The position numbers and the translations under genes were made by a program. Shown here piece by piece: positions 62,342 to 64,000 of a stretch of DNA of 64,000 nt (position 1 is the first letter of the stretch; every line of letters begins with the position of its first letter). The notes under the pieces are model-generated. The model did no database searches and was not told the origin of the DNA. It worked only from the letters and a program-made list of their open reading frames with translations. This DNA is from Prorocentrum cordatum. Its lineage: Eukaryota > Sar > Dinophyceae > Prorocentrales > Prorocentraceae. The DNA is taken from NCBI GenBank assembly GCA_963575745.1, contig CAUYUJ010020571.1:125882-189881 (forward strand), read 5' to 3'.

Positions 62342-64000
62342 GGGGGAGCAGGCCCGGGGCCCGAAAACAGCTGCCTCGACCCTCCATGGGGGTACCAGGG
62401 CTCACTTTCCCTGTGCTTTTACAGGATTTCCGCGTCCTGGGCCTCGGAGGCCGCCGCCTCCCATGGGAGGACAGGGCGGCCGGGGAGGTCCAAAATGGCC
62501 CAGGAGGGCCTCCAGAGGCTCCCAAGACGGCCCAAGCGGGCCCCGAGTCGCGGAAAGACCGCTCCAGGACGCCCAAGATAGGCCCAAGACGGCCCGAGAG
62601 GCCCCCCAAGGCACTCCACGACGCTTCAAGACGCCTCTCCAGAGCGCTTCAAAAGGCCGAAATCGTCAATTTTAGAAAGGTTTTCGAACGATTTTGGCCT
62701 TCCAGCCTTTTCGGCTGTCCGACGTTCCAAGACGGCTCAATAGGCCCCCAAGAGCGCCCCAAGAGGGCCCCAAGACGGCCCCAGAGTCGCCCAAGACAGC
62801 CCAACAGAGCCCCAAGATGGCCCCAAGATGCGCCCAAGAGGGGGACCACGACTTCAAAATTCGACCCTCCTGCTTGAAGAGTGCCCCAGGAGGCCCCAAG
62901 GAGCCCCCAAGAGGCCCCAAGGAGCCCCCAAGAGGCCCCAGGAGGCCCCCAAGAGGCACCCAGGAGGCAAGAGGCCACAAAACAGCCCCAAGGAGGCCCC
63001 ACAACGGTCCCAAAACAGCTACCGAGAAACTGCGAAACTGCCTTCACGACGTCCCCGACAGGCCAACCACGAGATCCAAACCAACTCCCGTGAGGCCTCT
63101 GACCCACCACCCAGGGCACGGTGGCGGGAGCAGTGACAGCACTTTTGCACAGCATGTTCCGGCGGGAGCCTTCCGGAACACGCTGCAGGAGGAGGAGGAG
63201 GAAGATCAGGAGGAGAGAGAGCTGGAGTGGGAGGAGGAGGAGGAGGAGGAGGGGGACGAGGAGGAGGAAGAGACCTCCCAGACAGCTCCAAGATAGCCGA
63301 AGAGGCTTCCAAGAGGGCCCTGGGCGGCCCACGAGGGCCCCAAGGCGGTGCCTGAGGCGCCCAAGACGGCCCGAGAGGGCCCCAAGACGGCCCCAAGAGA
63401 GGCCCAAGAAGGGAAACACGAACCGAGAATCCGAGCTTTCTACCCCGAGAGGTTCTCTGGAAGTCCCAAGATGCCCCCAATCGGATCCAAGAGGCCCCCA
63501 AGAAGCTTCCAAGAGGGCCGCCGAGGTTCCAAGAGATCTCCCAAGGTGGTCCCAAGAGGCACAACTCATTGTTTTACGATTGGGCTTTGACGGGTTTAAA
63601 TTTTTTCTGCCTTTTGGCATCCCGATGTTCCAAGACGGCTCAAGAGGCTTCCAATACCGCTCCCATATAGAGGAAGTGGCCTCCAAGAGGGCCCCAAGAC
63701 GGCCCGCGAAGGCCCCAAGACGGTGCTTGAGGCGCCCAAGACGGCCCGAGAGGGCCCCAAGAGCCCCAAGAGAGGCCCAAGAAGGGGAACGCGACCCAAC
63801 AGCAGAGCGGTCCCCCCACAAGGCCCACAGGAGGCCGCAAGAGGCCCCCAAGTGGTAAAGGCCCCTAGGAGACGTCCAAGAGGTTTTAAAATAGCCCAAG
63901 AGTGCCCTCGATGCGTCAAAACTGCTTCCAGGAGGCCCCCGGGAGGCTTCCGGATTGCCTCAATCTGGCCGCAGGTGGCCTCAAGTCGGGCCTCCACGCA
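62341..64000 (+). repeat. Dispersed repeat H, uninterrupted copy (runs off the window)
   Basis: Continuous from CGGGGGAGCAGGCCCGGGGC through CTCACTTTCCCTGTGC and TTTCCGCGTCCTGGGCCTCG to CCAAGA-type text, the 62,667-62,730 junction, a GGA tract (63,185-63,270) and the end matching 29,470. It provides the empty-site reference for the insertion in the copy at 20,804/27,817. Confidence 0.9.

Overview
The window looks like nuclear DNA of a dinoflagellate; I cannot name the species. The main reason is a near-perfect copy of the dinoflagellate trans-spliced leader at 33,261, just upstream of an intact coding region, and a shortened relative of it at 17,973 upstream of a second gene. Other signs agree: GC-rich sequence, very low gene density, mostly tandem and dispersed repeats, a likely GC-AG intron, and decayed retroelements.

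Layout. 1-1,750 is a 77-bp satellite. 1,863-7,810 is simple repeats and minisatellites. About 8,090-12,790 is a decayed retroelement whose modules read gag-like, reverse transcriptase, RNase H, tyrosine recombinase and cytosine-C5-methyltransferase-like, all on the + strand. 13,185-15,755 is a higher-order repeat of about 365 bp built from CTTGG-rich text. 15,905-17,060 is an 89-bp relative of the first satellite, inverted. 17,973-20,111 is a two-exon CmcI/cephalosporin-hydroxylase-like gene with a leader relic. 20,811-29,480 is a dispersed repeat (called H here) split by a 6.9-kb block of three TIR-bounded elements (A, B, C); B holds a further 2.8-kb segment between 19-bp direct repeats, with a 361-codon unknown gene. 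31,440-33,005 is a 102-bp array. 33,261-35,266 is a membrane protein with PAS-like domains. 35,440-36,022 is the 3' end of a LINE. 36,000-64,000 is dominated by satellites, triplet repeats, hairpins and duplicated blocks, plus one broken gene-like stretch at 52,308-55,496 and a second H copy from 62,341 to the window end.

Only three loci look like plausible functional genes: the CmcI-like gene, the PAS membrane protein and, less surely, the 361-aa ORF. They show no operon-like or pathway relation. The strongest structural observations are: (1) the leader relics and the extended leader sequence they share; (2) a 25-nt motif ending in GGGATAATT or a variant, on the + strand at the 3' side of many unrelated tandem arrays; (3) the nested insertion at 20,811-27,817; (4) the retroelement with a methyltransferase module; (5) a recurring CGCGCG foldback hairpin next to TA repeats.

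All homology statements are pattern recognition from memory; no search was run. Repeat boundaries were read by eye and are good to a few bases or tens of bases.
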